From Nocardiopsis sp. YSL2 (GTDB lineage: Bacteria > Actinomycetota > Actinomycetes > Streptosporangiales > Streptosporangiaceae): a stretch of 64,000 nt of DNA. The position numbers were made by a program, and so were the translations under genes. Positions 52,576 to 60,452 of this stretch are shown in pieces (position 1 is the first letter of the stretch; each line of letters starts with the position of its first letter). The notes beneath the pieces were generated by a model. The model worked only from the letters and a program-made list of their open reading frames with translations. It was not told the origin of the DNA and searched no databases. The DNA is taken from contig NZ_JAMOAO010000001.1 of assembly GCF_030555055.1 (NCBI RefSeq), forward strand, positions 1,798,001-1,862,000, written 5' to 3'.

Positions 52576-53940
52576 CTAGAGGCGCGTGGGGTCCACCAGA
52601 CCGCCCGCGGACGCGACCGGCGCGTTCTCCCACGGGAAGTGGGTGGCGCCGAGAGCGGGCTTGAGGTCGAACAGCCAGGCGGCCTTCTCGTCGTACTTGG
52701 CGAAGAAGGGGCGGCCTACGAGTTCGGGGTCGCGCGCCTGGATGAAGTGCAGGACGAAGACCTTCTCGCCCGCCACCTCGGTCACGCCGTCGACGCACAC
52801 CTTGCCCGGCGTCGCCGACATCGACGGCCCCCGCACGGTACGGGCCAGGCCCGACACGTTCTGGTAGGCGTCGCGGAAGATCTCGTAGGCCTCCGCGAGC
52901 GGTACCGCGAAGTAGTCCTGCGGGCCCGTGTCGCGCTCGACGAACATGTAGTACGGGACCATCCCGTGGCGCAGGTGCGTGCGCCACATGGACTCCCAGA
53001 TCGCCGGGTCGTCGTTGATCGTGCGGATCAGCGGCGCCTGGGTCCGGATGACCGCCCCGGTCGAGCGGATGCGGCGCACCGCCTCCTGGACCAGCTCCGG
53101 CTTCATCTCGTTCGGGTGCGAGAAGTGCGCCATGAAGGCCAGGTTCTTGCCCGAGGCGACGACCTTCTCGAACAGCCGCAGCGTGTCGTCGGCGTCCGGG
53201 TCGGTCACGAAGCGCTGCGGCCAGTAGGCCAGCGCCTTCGTCCCGATCCGGATGGCCTCCAGGTGCTCGATCTCCAGCAGCGGCTCGATGTAGCGGGAGA
53301 TGACCCCCTCACCCATGATCATCGGGTCGCCACCGGTGAACAGGACACTGGTGACCTCGGGGTGCGAGCGGACGTACTCGACCAGCTGGTCGATGTCGCT
53401 GGAGGCGAACTTCAGGTCCGCGTCACCGACGAACTGGGCCCAGCGGAAGCAGTACGTGCAGTACGCGTGGCAGGTCTGCCCCTGTTTGGGGAAGAAGAGC
53501 ACGGTCTCCTTGTACTTGTGCTGGACGCCGGGGACGGGCTCCTCGTTGCCGACCTTCGGCACGTTGAGGTCCATCTGGCCCGCGGGGTGCGGGTTCAGGG
53601 TGGCGCGGATGTGGTTCGCGGCCTCGTTGAGCTCCTTGCGCGAGGCACCAGAGCGCAGCAGATCGGCGATCCTGGCCACGTCACCCGACGGCAGCATGTC
53701 GGCCTGCGGGAAGACCAGCCGGTAGATCGGATCGTCCGGAGCGGCATCCCAGTCGATCAGCTCGTCGACGACGTAGCTGTTGACCCGGAACGGCAGCACC
53801 TGGGCCACCGCCTGGACCGCGAGCCGCTCGTCAGCGGCGAGACCGGCTCGCGCCGTGAGCTCGTCAAGGTGCTTCGTCGTGTAGGCACGAAACCGACGTC
53901 CGGCGGACGGGGACAGTGCCGCGTCTGGCGTAACGCTCAC
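52576..53940 (-). CDS. KamA-family radical SAM aminomutase (lysine 2,3-aminomutase type)
   Basis: 454 residues. The [4Fe-4S]-SAM motif CHAYCTYC (CX3CX2C) is followed by VTSVLFTGGDPMIMG. The C-terminal part matches lysine/glutamate 2,3-aminomutases (RTQAPLIRTINDD, GMVPYYMFVERDTG). These PLP and SAM enzymes move an amino group between the alpha and beta carbons, giving beta-amino acids used as osmolytes or antibiotic building blocks. GTG 53940 is preferred, with AGGAGAGGAGAGG directly upstream. It is monocistronic, with no acetyltransferase (ablB) beside it, so beta-lysine osmolyte synthesis is not supported by context. Confidence 0.88.
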   Translation of the reverse strand: MSVTPDAALSPSAGRRFRAYTTKHLDELTARAGLAADERLAVQAVAQVLPFRVNSYVVDELIDWDAAPDDPIYRLVFPQADMLPSGDVARIADLLRSGASRKELNEAANHIRATLNPHPAGQMDLNVPKVGNEEPVPGVQHKYKETVLFFPKQGQTCHAYCTYCFRWAQFVGDADLKFASSDIDQLVEYVRSHPEVTSVLFTGGDPMIMGEGVISRYIEPLLEIEHLEAIRIGTKALAYWPQRFVTDPDADDTLRLFEKVVASGKNLAFMAHFSHPNEMKPELVQEAVRRIRSTGAVIRTQAPLIRTINDDPAIWESMWRTHLRHGMVPYYMFVERDTGPQDYFAVPLAEAYEIFRDAYQNVSGLARTVRGPSMSATPGKVCVDGVTEVAGEKVFVLHFIQARDPELVGRPFFAKYDEKAAWLFDLKPALGATHFPWENAPVASAGGLVDPTRL

Positions 53941-54357
53941 GCCTCTCCTCTCCTGCATGTGGGGTGGGCCACCCGATACCGGGCAGCCCTGATCCGGCGG
54001 TTCCGACGCACAGAGGACGCCGACGAACCACCGGAAACCGTCATTGGTGTTGTCATTCGTGTTCGGAGCGTTTCGCAAGACCGAACCAGCGAGCGGGTAT
54101 ACCCCGACAAGGGGCTTTGTACCCAGTCTGTCCAAAATACAGCCCTGACCTGGACATACAGGAAGTATCCTCGCATGAACAGACGAACCCGCCGGACAAC
54201 GGCACCTCACGGGCGACCCGATACCGTGTGGTCACACCACCGGCCGAGCCCCTGACAGGGCACGCTTCGCGGCGCCGCCGGACACCGTAGGACCTGCGCC
54301 GACGGGGAACACCACGTCCTGCGTGCGCCCATCGACCACCCGTGAAGGACACACCTG
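53941..54357. other. Divergent promoter region of the KamA-type and plsX genes
   Basis: 417 bp without a supported gene. 54030-54180 is less G+C-rich (for example GCGGGTATACCCCGACAAGG around 54093). It probably holds both promoters, but clear boxes could not be assigned. AAGGA at 54345-54349 is the plsX ribosome site. Confidence 0.45.
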
Positions 54358-55461
54358 TTGAGTGGCACATCCGACGCGGAGACGTCCGAGGTCCCGCGCA
54401 CGTCCCCGCCGATCATCGCCGTGGACGCGATGGGCGGGGACCACGCGCCCGGGGAGGCCGTGCGGGGTGCGGTGATCGCCGCACGCGAGCACGGGCTCCG
54501 GGTCGTACTCGTGGGTCGGCGCACCGAGATCCACGCCCAGCTGACCGAACTGGACGCCGTGCGCGACATCCCGGTCGTGCACGCCGAGGACAACCTCGCG
54601 ATGCACGAGGGAGCGCTGGCCAGTTGGCGGCGGCCCCGGTCGAGCGCGGCCGTCTCGTGCAGGCTCATCCGGCGCGGGGACGCCGACGCCCTGGTCTCGG
54701 CCGGGTCCACCGGCGGCATCGTGGCGACCTCCACCGTGCGGCTGCGGACCCAGCCCGGCGTGCTGCGGCCGGCGCTGGCGGTGACACTTCCCACCGGCGA
54801 GACACCGACCATCATGGTCGACGCCGGGGCCAACGCCGACGCCAAGCCGGAGATGCTCGTGCAGTTCGCCCACCTGGGCTGTGCCTACGCTCAGACGGCG
54901 TTCGGCGTGCGCAGACCGCGGGTGGGACTGCTCACCATCGGGTCGGAGCCGGGCAAGGGCAACCGTCTGGTCCGGCGGGCCACCGAACTGCTGACCGCCA
55001 CGGCGGAGGGCGCGCACTCCATCGACTTCCGGGGCAACATCGAAGGACACGACCTGCTCGCCGGGAAGGTGGACGTGGTGGTGACCGACGGCCACACCGG
55101 CAACGTGGCGCTCAAGTCCGTGGAGGGCACGGCGGCCTTCGCGATGGAGGCCGTGCGCCAGGCCCTGACCTCGACCAGGCTCGCCAAGGCGGGCGCCTTC
55201 CTCCAGCGCGGCGCGCTCAAGGAGCTGCGCGAGCGGTTGGACAGCGAGACCTACGGAGGCGCCGCTCTGCTGGGGCTGAACGGGACCGTGGTCATCGCGC
55301 ACGGCGACAGCCGCGCCAAGGGCATCGCCCGCGCCTGCCAGCTCGCGCACGACCTGGCGGGCGGGCGGATCGGCGACCAGATCCGGCGGCGGGTGCACAC
55401 CCGGCCGCCGAACTGGCTGCACCGGCTGGCCCAGTCCGAGGAGCGCCGCCCCTCCGACTGA
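54358..55461 (+). CDS. plsX: Phosphate acyltransferase PlsX
   Basis: 367 residues. PlsX makes acyl-phosphate from acyl-ACP for phosphatidic acid synthesis. The N-terminal IIAVDAMGGDHAPGEAV, VSAGSTGGIVATSTV, TGETPTIMVDAGAN and VVTDGHTGNVALKSVEGT are diagnostic. The start is TTG 54358 behind GAAGGA. The first 17 residues are polar and extra to the family core. Unlike the common arrangement, rpmF, acpP and rnc do not follow; the gene stands apart from fatty-acid genes and faces a cassette of small minus-strand genes. It may be a second plsX copy. Confidence 0.92.
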   Translation: MSGTSDAETSEVPRTSPPIIAVDAMGGDHAPGEAVRGAVIAAREHGLRVVLVGRRTEIHAQLTELDAVRDIPVVHAEDNLAMHEGALASWRRPRSSAAVSCRLIRRGDADALVSAGSTGGIVATSTVRLRTQPGVLRPALAVTLPTGETPTIMVDAGANADAKPEMLVQFAHLGCAYAQTAFGVRRPRVGLLTIGSEPGKGNRLVRRATELLTATAEGAHSIDFRGNIEGHDLLAGKVDVVVTDGHTGNVALKSVEGTAAFAMEAVRQALTSTRLAKAGAFLQRGALKELRERLDSETYGGAALLGLNGTVVIAHGDSRAKGIARACQLAHDLAGGRIGDQIRRRVHTRPPNWLHRLAQSEERRPSD

Positions 55462-55517
55462 GCTGAACCCCGGACCGGGCCGGGCCGTCCGCAGCCGGAC
55501 GGACTACGTCGGAGCGG

Positions 55518-55724
55518 TCATGGCGCCTCCCCGTGCCGCCGGGTGAGCAGACGCCACATCTGACGGTGGTCGACGGCGGTGAGGACTTCGTGCGGGTCTC
55601 CGGGGCCGGTCCAGCCGATGGGGCGGTGGGCGACGATCAGCGTGCGGCCGTCGTCGGTGTCCTCGGTGGTGAGGATCCACCGGCCCGCGATCAACGAGTC
55701 CAGGGCCCGGTCGAGCGCGCTCAC
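55518..55724 (-). CDS. Small protein D of the overlapping microcassette
   Basis: 68 residues from GTG 55724, which overlaps the stop of protein C in a GTGA junction; an earlier GTG at 55760 would overlap more. Sequence: SALDRALDSLIAGRWILTTED, then a beta-like RTLIVAHRPIGWTGPGDP and a basic helix MWRLLTRRHGEAP. No signal peptide or known family. It is the last of four coupled small genes (56456 to 55518). I do not recognise it. Confidence 0.65.
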   Translation of the reverse strand: MSALDRALDSLIAGRWILTTEDTDDGRTLIVAHRPIGWTGPGDPHEVLTAVDHRQMWRLLTRRHGEAP

Positions 55725-55957
55725 CGGTTCGCCGGGCCGTGTGCCAGGGGCGAGGACCACACGAGGGGTACCGGGTGGGGGTCGGGGCGGCTCCCCCGGG
55801 CCACGCGCGTCACAGGGCCTCTGGTGGCTCCCCAGACGGGTTCTCCCTCCAGGGTCGGGCCCAGGTAGCGCACCCGGGTGCCGTGCGACCCGGCCCAGGC
55901 CGACAGCGCGCGCAGGCTCGGCAGCTCGCGGATGTCGCAGACCGTGCGGGGCGTCAT
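55721..55957 (-). CDS. Small protein C of the overlapping microcassette
   Basis: 78 residues from ATG 55957, overlapping the stop of protein B by 4 nt. It reads MTPRTVCDIRELPSLRALSA, with WAGSHGTRVRYLGPTLEGEPVW in the middle and a Pro-rich end. The central part looks like a compact alpha/beta fold and is protein-like in composition. No known family. Its stop overlaps the start of protein D. Confidence 0.68.
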   Translation of the reverse strand: MTPRTVCDIRELPSLRALSAWAGSHGTRVRYLGPTLEGEPVWGATRGPVTRVARGSRPDPHPVPLVWSSPLAHGPANR

Positions 55958-56229
55958 CCCCGGCCTCCCGGCACCGCGCTCAGCGTCGGGCGCTCCCCCG
56001 GCGCGGGCCGGTAGCAGAGCGGGAGGTCGTGGAGGGCGTGGTCGAGCCGTTCGACGGCCTCGGTCAGGTCGCCGCTGCTCCGGGCGTGGTCGACGGCCGC
56101 ACGCACGGCCGCCGTACGCCGACGCTCCAGCCTCGCGCGCAGCTCGGCACCGTTCCCGGTCGCGGCGGGAGGAAGGGCGAGAGCGTCCGAGAGCGCGTCG
56201 AGGAGCATCTCCGTGCGGATGTCGATCAT
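55954..56229 (-). CDS. Small helical protein B of the overlapping microcassette
   Basis: 91 residues from ATG 56229, overlapping the stop of protein A (ATGA). The core (about 1-70) is strongly amphipathic helix: MIDIRTEMLLDALSDALALP, then GAELRARLERRRTAAVRAAVD and GDLTEAVERLDHALHDLP. A two-helix hairpin that binds a partner is plausible. A short Pro/Gly tail follows. No known family. Translationally coupled to its neighbours. Confidence 0.68.
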   Translation of the reverse strand: MIDIRTEMLLDALSDALALPPAATGNGAELRARLERRRTAAVRAAVDHARSSGDLTEAVERLDHALHDLPLCYRPAPGERPTLSAVPGGRG

Positions 56230-56456
56230 GCCCACGCCCCCATCCGGAGCAGGGTCGAGACGAGCGCGCCGAGCACGTCGACGGGAGTTCGGGGCCACGG
56301 GATCGGCGGGGGCGCGTAGGCCCGCACCCGGGAGGCCCGACAGGTTCGGCCGGTGCGTATGAGACGCGCGTGGTCATGGGTCAGGTAGCGCACAGGGCGC
56401 CTCCTCAGCATGGAGGCCGGATGGGAGGTCCGGCGGGAGCCTTCAGGTGATTCCAT
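56226..56456 (-). CDS. Small basic protein A, first gene of the overlapping microcassette
   Basis: 76 residues from ATG 56456 (AGAGAG upstream); ATG 56411 is an alternative. It is rich in Arg and His (RRTSHPASMLRRRPVRYLTH) and then turns hydrophobic near the C-terminus (TPVDVLGALVSTLLRMG). It may bind nucleic acid or membranes; this is only composition. Its promoter lies in an A/T-rich spacer shared with the divergent XRE-DUF5753 gene at 56617, which suggests joint control. No known family. Confidence 0.6.
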   Translation of the reverse strand: MESPEGSRRTSHPASMLRRRPVRYLTHDHARLIRTGRTCRASRVRAYAPPPIPWPRTPVDVLGALVSTLLRMGAWA

Positions 56457-56616
56457 AGTGACTCTCTGCATATAGATTTGCAATACCCATTTTAAGAAGG
56501 GTGTAAGAATCCTTCGCGTGATCACCGTCTAGTGATGGGTAGTGCGTAGAATGTCGGCTTCTCAACGCCCGGCCGTAGGATCAGGCACGCAGAAGCGTGA
56601 TCTGAGGAGGTCCCAC

Positions 56617-57474
56617 GTGGCCAGCCCGACCTTGCGGCGACGCCGCCTGTCCAGGCTGCTCCGCGAGCAGCGCGAGGAGCTTGGCTGGACCGCCAGCAAG
56701 GTCGCCAAGGAGGCAAAAGCCCGTTCCGGCAAGCCGCGAGGCTGGTCCGCCAGCAAACTGACCCGTCTGGAAGGCGGCGACTGGAAGCGCGTCAACAGTG
56801 ACGACGTTCTCACTCTGCTCGACGTCTACGGTGTCACCGATCCGTCCGACCGAGAGGCGTACGTCGCTCTGGCCCGGGAGGCCAACCAGCGGGGCTGGTG
56901 GGCGAGTTTCGGCGACGCACTCGGGTCTGGACAGTTCGTCGGCTTGGAGTCCGAAGCATCCTCCATCCGGACCTACGAGTCGATGTGCATTCCAGGGCTT
57001 CTCCAAACGCCGGAGTATGCTCGCGCGATCATCAGTGGCAACGGCCTGGTCGCCGACGAAAACGAGCTGACGACCCGCGTGGACGCCCGGATGTTCAGGA
57101 AGAATGTCTTCACAAAGACAAAGCCGGTGACGTTCTGGGCGGTGCTCGACGAAGCGGCGCTCCTGCGGATCACTCCGGCCCTGAGCGATCAGTTGGAGCA
57201 CCTCTTGCACATGGGCTCCCAGTCGAACATCGGTATCCAGGTGCTCCCCATAGATCGGGGTCCACACGCTGCGATGACGGGGCAGTTCGTCATCATGGAG
57301 TTTCCGCTGCCGGATCCGCCCGTCGTCTACCTTGAGGTCATGTCCGAGGAGCTCTACTTGGAGAAGCCCGAGGAGATCACTCGGTACCAGCACGTATACG
57401 ACTACGTGCAGGCGGAGGCCCTGTCGGTCTCTGACTCGCGACAACTCATCCGCGACCGACTCGCATCACTATGA
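56617..57474 (+). CDS. XRE-DUF5753 regulator (copy 3)
   Basis: 285 residues. HTH at about 10-65 (LRRRRLSRLLREQREELGWTASKVAKEAK), with an Arg/Lys-rich insertion, then DUF5753 (about 95-280) with ESMCIPGLLQTPEYARAIIS. GTG 56617 has GAGGAGG 6 nt upstream. Codon choice is less G+C-biased than neighbouring genes (for example GAGGCAAAAGCC, AAGACAAAGCCG), which may reflect later arrival. A DUF397 gene follows after 14 bp. It diverges from the four-gene microcassette. Confidence 0.88.
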   Translation: MASPTLRRRRLSRLLREQREELGWTASKVAKEAKARSGKPRGWSASKLTRLEGGDWKRVNSDDVLTLLDVYGVTDPSDREAYVALAREANQRGWWASFGDALGSGQFVGLESEASSIRTYESMCIPGLLQTPEYARAIISGNGLVADENELTTRVDARMFRKNVFTKTKPVTFWAVLDEAALLRITPALSDQLEHLLHMGSQSNIGIQVLPIDRGPHAAMTGQFVIMEFPLPDPPVVYLEVMSEELYLEKPEEITRYQHVYDYVQAEALSVSDSRQLIRDRLASL

Positions 57475-57488
57475 AGTAAGGCGCTCCG

Positions 57489-57677
57489 ATGCCTGAGACA
57501 TCCCACCCCAAGTTCCGCAAGTCCTCTTACAGCGGTGCTACCACTCAGAACTGTGTCGAGGTCGCCGACCTCACCAACGCAGCAGCCGTCCGTGACTCCC
57601 AGAACCCTCAACTGGGACACCTGGAGGTTTCGGCCGGGGAGTGGTCTGCACTCCTGCGCGCGGCGACGCGCGACTAG
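57489..57677 (+). CDS. DUF397 small protein (partner of copy 3)
   Basis: 62 residues: HPKFRKSSYSGATTQNCVEVADLTNAAAVRDSQNP and a final WSALLRAATRD, the full DUF397 pattern. It starts 14 bp after the regulator gene and is followed by a clear terminator. Expected to act with the copy 3 regulator. Confidence 0.88.
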   Translation: MPETSHPKFRKSSYSGATTQNCVEVADLTNAAAVRDSQNPQLGHLEVSAGEWSALLRAATRD

Positions 57678-57683
57678 GCGAAA

Positions 57684-57723
57684 ACGACAGCGGCCCCCTG
57701 CGAGTGCAGGGGGCCGCTGTCGT
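57684..57723. terminator. Terminator (18-bp stem, GAGT loop)
   Basis: Arms 57684-57701 and 57706-57723 are exact reverse complements (ACGACAGCGGCCCCCTGC side) with a 4-nt loop and GCTTT after it. It serves the DUF397 gene and, on the other strand, the MscS gene region. Confidence 0.88.
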
Positions 57724-57800
57724 GCTTTACCTGAAAGCATCCCGAGAACACCCTACCGACCGCCCTCGCGACCGACCAGGCTCTACCGAAGCGGGGCCCG

Positions 57801-58775
57801 TCAGGCGGCGCTGCCGTCGCCGGAACGCATCCACACGGTGCGCTGGGGGAACGGGATCTCGATGCCCGAGGAGTCCAGCGCGGCCTTGACGCGGCGGCGC
57901 AGCTCACGGGTCACGCCCCACTGCTCCAGGGGAACGGTCTTGGCGGCCAGACGCACGACGACGCCGTCCGCGTCCAGGGACTGCACGCCCCAGACGGACG
58001 GGTCCTCCAGGAGGAGCTTCCCGAACTCCGGGTCCTCGCGCATCTCCCGGCCGGTCCGCTCCAGGACGTCGTAGACCTTCTCCAGGTTGGACTCGTAGGC
58101 CACGGACACGTCGAGGACGGCGCGGGCCCAGTCCTGGCTGTCGTTGCGCACCCGCTGGATCTCGCCGTTGCGGATGTACCACAGGCCGCCGTTGATGTCG
58201 CGGACCTGGGTGATCCTCAGGCCCACGCTCTCGACCTCGCCGACCGCCTCGCCGAGGTCGACGACGTCGCCGACACCGAACTGGTCCTCGGCCATGATGA
58301 GCAGGCCGGACAGGTAGTCGGCGACGAGGCTCTGGGCGCCGAAGCCGATCGCCAGGCCGACCACGCCCGCGCTGGCCAGCAGCGGGCCGAGGGCGATGCC
58401 GATCTCGCCGAGCACCATCGCCAGGGCCGTCGCCACGATGACGATGGTCGCGAAGCTGCTGAGCACCGAGCCGAGCGTCTTGGCGCGCTGCTGGCGCCGC
58501 TCGTCGGCCCGCGACGGGTCGCGCTGGAGGACGGCGGGGCCCCGCGCGAAGCGGCGCTGCCCGTCGCGGCCCTCGCCGGAACGCAGGACGCGCTCCACGA
58601 GTCGGGAGATCCCGCGGCTGGCCACGGCGCGGATGATCAGCGCGCCGACGACGATCAGGAGGATCCGCAGGGGGACACCGATCAGGAGATCGAGGTTGCC
58701 CTGCAACCACGTTGGCAGGGCGGCCACTTGACTGACGGCTGCGCTGGTCACTACGTCGGGCTCGGCGGGTGCCAT
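57801..58775 (-). CDS. MscS-family small-conductance mechanosensitive channel
   Basis: 324 residues from ATG 58775 (GGAG 8 nt upstream; ATG 58805 has no ribosome site). Three membrane helices, with the pore helix TM3 at LLASAGVVGLAIGFGAQSLVADYLSGLLIMAEDQ followed by the MscS beta domain VGDVVDLGEAVGEVESVGLR. The C-terminal cage spans about 230-310. An Arg/Gly-rich cytoplasmic loop (about 65-100) between TM2 and TM3 is longer than in E. coli MscS. It releases solutes on osmotic downshock. Confidence 0.9.
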   Translation of the reverse strand: MAPAEPDVVTSAAVSQVAALPTWLQGNLDLLIGVPLRILLIVVGALIIRAVASRGISRLVERVLRSGEGRDGQRRFARGPAVLQRDPSRADERRQQRAKTLGSVLSSFATIVIVATALAMVLGEIGIALGPLLASAGVVGLAIGFGAQSLVADYLSGLLIMAEDQFGVGDVVDLGEAVGEVESVGLRITQVRDINGGLWYIRNGEIQRVRNDSQDWARAVLDVSVAYESNLEKVYDVLERTGREMREDPEFGKLLLEDPSVWGVQSLDADGVVVRLAAKTVPLEQWGVTRELRRRVKAALDSSGIEIPFPQRTVWMRSGDGSAA

Positions 58776-58898
58776 GGAAGATGCTCCACTGTGTTGGACG
58801 GACATACGCGACGATCGACGTAGAACGTACTTGCGTCACTCCACGCAGGTCAAAGCCTGTGAGGACGATCCCCGCTCCACCACGGGCCCGCCGCCCGG

Positions 58899-60167
58899 CT
58901 ACCGGGCGGCGACGGTGTCCTCCCACAGGACCGGGTCGTGGGCCCGTACCCGGTCGGCGACGCGGCCCAGCGCCTCCCCCGCGGGCATCGGGTCCAGACG
59001 GCGGCCGCCGCGCAGGCGCAGTGCGACCGATCCGTCGGCGGCCTCCCGCGCTCCGACGACGGCCTGATAGGGCGCCAGGCGGGACCGGCGAACGCGGGCG
59101 CCCAGGCTCCCGCGCTCGGGCCCGACGAGCTCGGCGCGCAGCCCGAGGCCGTCGCACCGCCGGACGAGGTCCTCGGCGGCCCCGGTTTCGGCCCCGGAGA
59201 TCGGCAGGACGACCACCTGGACGGGCGCGAGCCAGGCCGGGAAGGCGCCGCCGTGGTGTTCGAGCAGGTGGGCGACGGCCCGTTCCACACTCCCGACGAC
59301 ACTGCGGTGCACCATGACCGGCCGGTGCCTGGCCCCGTCCGGCCCGATGTAGGACAGCCCGAACTGCTTCGGCTGGTGGAAGTCCACCTGGACGGTGGAC
59401 AGGGTCGACTCGCGGCCGGCGCCGTCGGTGATCTGGACGTCGATCTTGGGCCCGTAGAAGGCCGCCTCCCCCTCCACCGGCTCGTAGGGCACACCGGAGC
59501 GCTCCAGCACCTCGGTGAGCACCTCGGTGGAGCGCCGCCACAGCTCGGGATCGTCGACGTACTTGCCGCCGGGACCGGGGAGCGACAGGCGGTAGCGGCT
59601 GGGCTCGATGCCGAGAGCCCGGTAGGCGCGGCGGATCATCCCCAGGGCCGCCTCCGCCTCGTCGGCGGCCTGTTCCGGGGCGCAGAACACGTGCGCGTCG
59701 TTGAGCTGGATCGCCCGCACCCGGGTCAGGCCGCCGAGGACGCCCGAGAGCTCGGAGCGGTACATCGCGCCCAGTTCGGCCACGCGCAACGGCAGCTCCC
59801 GGTGGCTGCGGGACCGGGACCGGTAGATCAGCGCGTGGTGCGGGCACAGGCTGGGGCGCAACAGCACCTGCTCGGAGCCCAGCTCCATCGGCGGGAACAT
59901 GTCGTCGCGGTAGTGCGCCCAGTGTCCCGACAGCTCGTACAGCTCCCGTTTGCCGAGCACCGGCGAGTACACGTGCCGGTACCCCGCCCGCCGCTCCTCG
60001 GCGCGTACGTACTCCTCCAGGGCGTACCGCACGGTGGCGCCGTCGGGCAGCCAGTACGGCAGGCCCGCTCCGATGAGGGGATCGGTGTCGAACAGCTCCA
60101 GCTCACGGCCGATCCTGCGGTGGTCGCGGCCGTGGGCGCGGTCGGGTGCGGTGGTCGCGTCGGTCAT
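58899..60167 (-). CDS. Short threonyl-tRNA synthetase (catalytic and anticodon domains only)
   Basis: 422 residues. Full ThrRS is about 640-690; the N-terminal TGS and editing domains are absent. The class II core is intact: motif 2 region MYRSELSGVLGGLTRVRA, zinc ligands in RPSLCPHHA, NDAHVFC and VMVHRSVVG, and motif 3 SVERAVAHLLEHHGG. The HGTP anticodon domain follows (about 310-420). ATG 60167 is preceded by GAGGAG. The gene lies behind a leader peptide with three Thr codons and an attenuator hairpin. Without an editing domain it must tolerate Ser-tRNA(Thr) or rely on trans editing. A full-length thrS is expected elsewhere. Confidence 0.9.
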   Translation of the reverse strand: MTDATTAPDRAHGRDHRRIGRELELFDTDPLIGAGLPYWLPDGATVRYALEEYVRAEERRAGYRHVYSPVLGKRELYELSGHWAHYRDDMFPPMELGSEQVLLRPSLCPHHALIYRSRSRSHRELPLRVAELGAMYRSELSGVLGGLTRVRAIQLNDAHVFCAPEQAADEAEAALGMIRRAYRALGIEPSRYRLSLPGPGGKYVDDPELWRRSTEVLTEVLERSGVPYEPVEGEAAFYGPKIDVQITDGAGRESTLSTVQVDFHQPKQFGLSYIGPDGARHRPVMVHRSVVGSVERAVAHLLEHHGGAFPAWLAPVQVVVLPISGAETGAAEDLVRRCDGLGLRAELVGPERGSLGARVRRSRLAPYQAVVGAREAADGSVALRLRGGRRLDPMPAGEALGRVADRVRAHDPVLWEDTVAAR

Positions 60168-60207
60168 CGTGGTCTCCTCGCGTTCGGTGGAGCGAGTGAC
60201 CACAGGA

Positions 60208-60239
60208 CGAAGCCCCGGGGCACTCGCCCCGGGGCTTCG
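60208..60239 (-). terminator. Attenuator hairpin in the thrS leader
   Basis: CGAAGCCCCGGGGC (60208-60221) pairs perfectly over 14 bp with GCCCCGGGGCTTCG (60226-60239) around ACTC. It stands between the leader peptide stop (60252) and the thrS start (60167). In transcription order it therefore follows the peptide by 12 nt, the layout of an attenuator. Confidence 0.75.
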
Positions 60240-60251
60240 ATCAGGCATCGG

Positions 60252-60302
60252 TCAGCGCGCCGGGGGACTCTCCGGCGTCGTCGTCACAAAGGCGCGCTGC
60301 AT
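60252..60302 (-). CDS. Thr-rich leader peptide of the short thrS
   Basis: 16 codons: MQRAFVTTTPESPPAR, stop. Three consecutive ACG threonine codons sit at positions 7-9. AGGGTGGGCGG just upstream of ATG 60302 can serve as ribosome site. The CGCCGG...CCGGCG pairing within the last codons could form an alternative hairpin. Placed before a strong terminator and a threonyl-tRNA synthetase gene, it is a classical ribosome-mediated attenuation leader that reads Thr-tRNA supply. Confidence 0.75.
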   Translation of the reverse strand: MQRAFVTTTPESPPAR

Positions 60303-60440
60303 GCCGCCCACCCTAGCAACGGCGCGACCACCCGTACACGGCATCGCGCCCCACGACGCGAAGGACGGTGGTCCGCCGGGCCCGCCCGGCCAGGCGTCCG
60401 GCCGCGTCCGGCGCCGGGCGGGACAGGCGCCGCCGGTCGG

Positions 60441-60446
60441 TACGCT
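60441..60446 (+). promoter_or_regulatory. -10 box TACGCT of a probable leaderless argS transcript
   Basis: TACGCT ends 6 bp before ATG 60453 and there is no well-spaced ribosome site. The TACGCTGG(T)GGC-ATG layout repeats the one before glmS. Confidence 0.5.
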
Positions 60447-60452
60447 GGTGGC

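Noticed and set aside
60168-60302. T-box leader before thrS
   Set aside because: No T-box sequence (TGGNACCGCG type) or specifier stem was seen; the leader peptide plus hairpin explains the region better.
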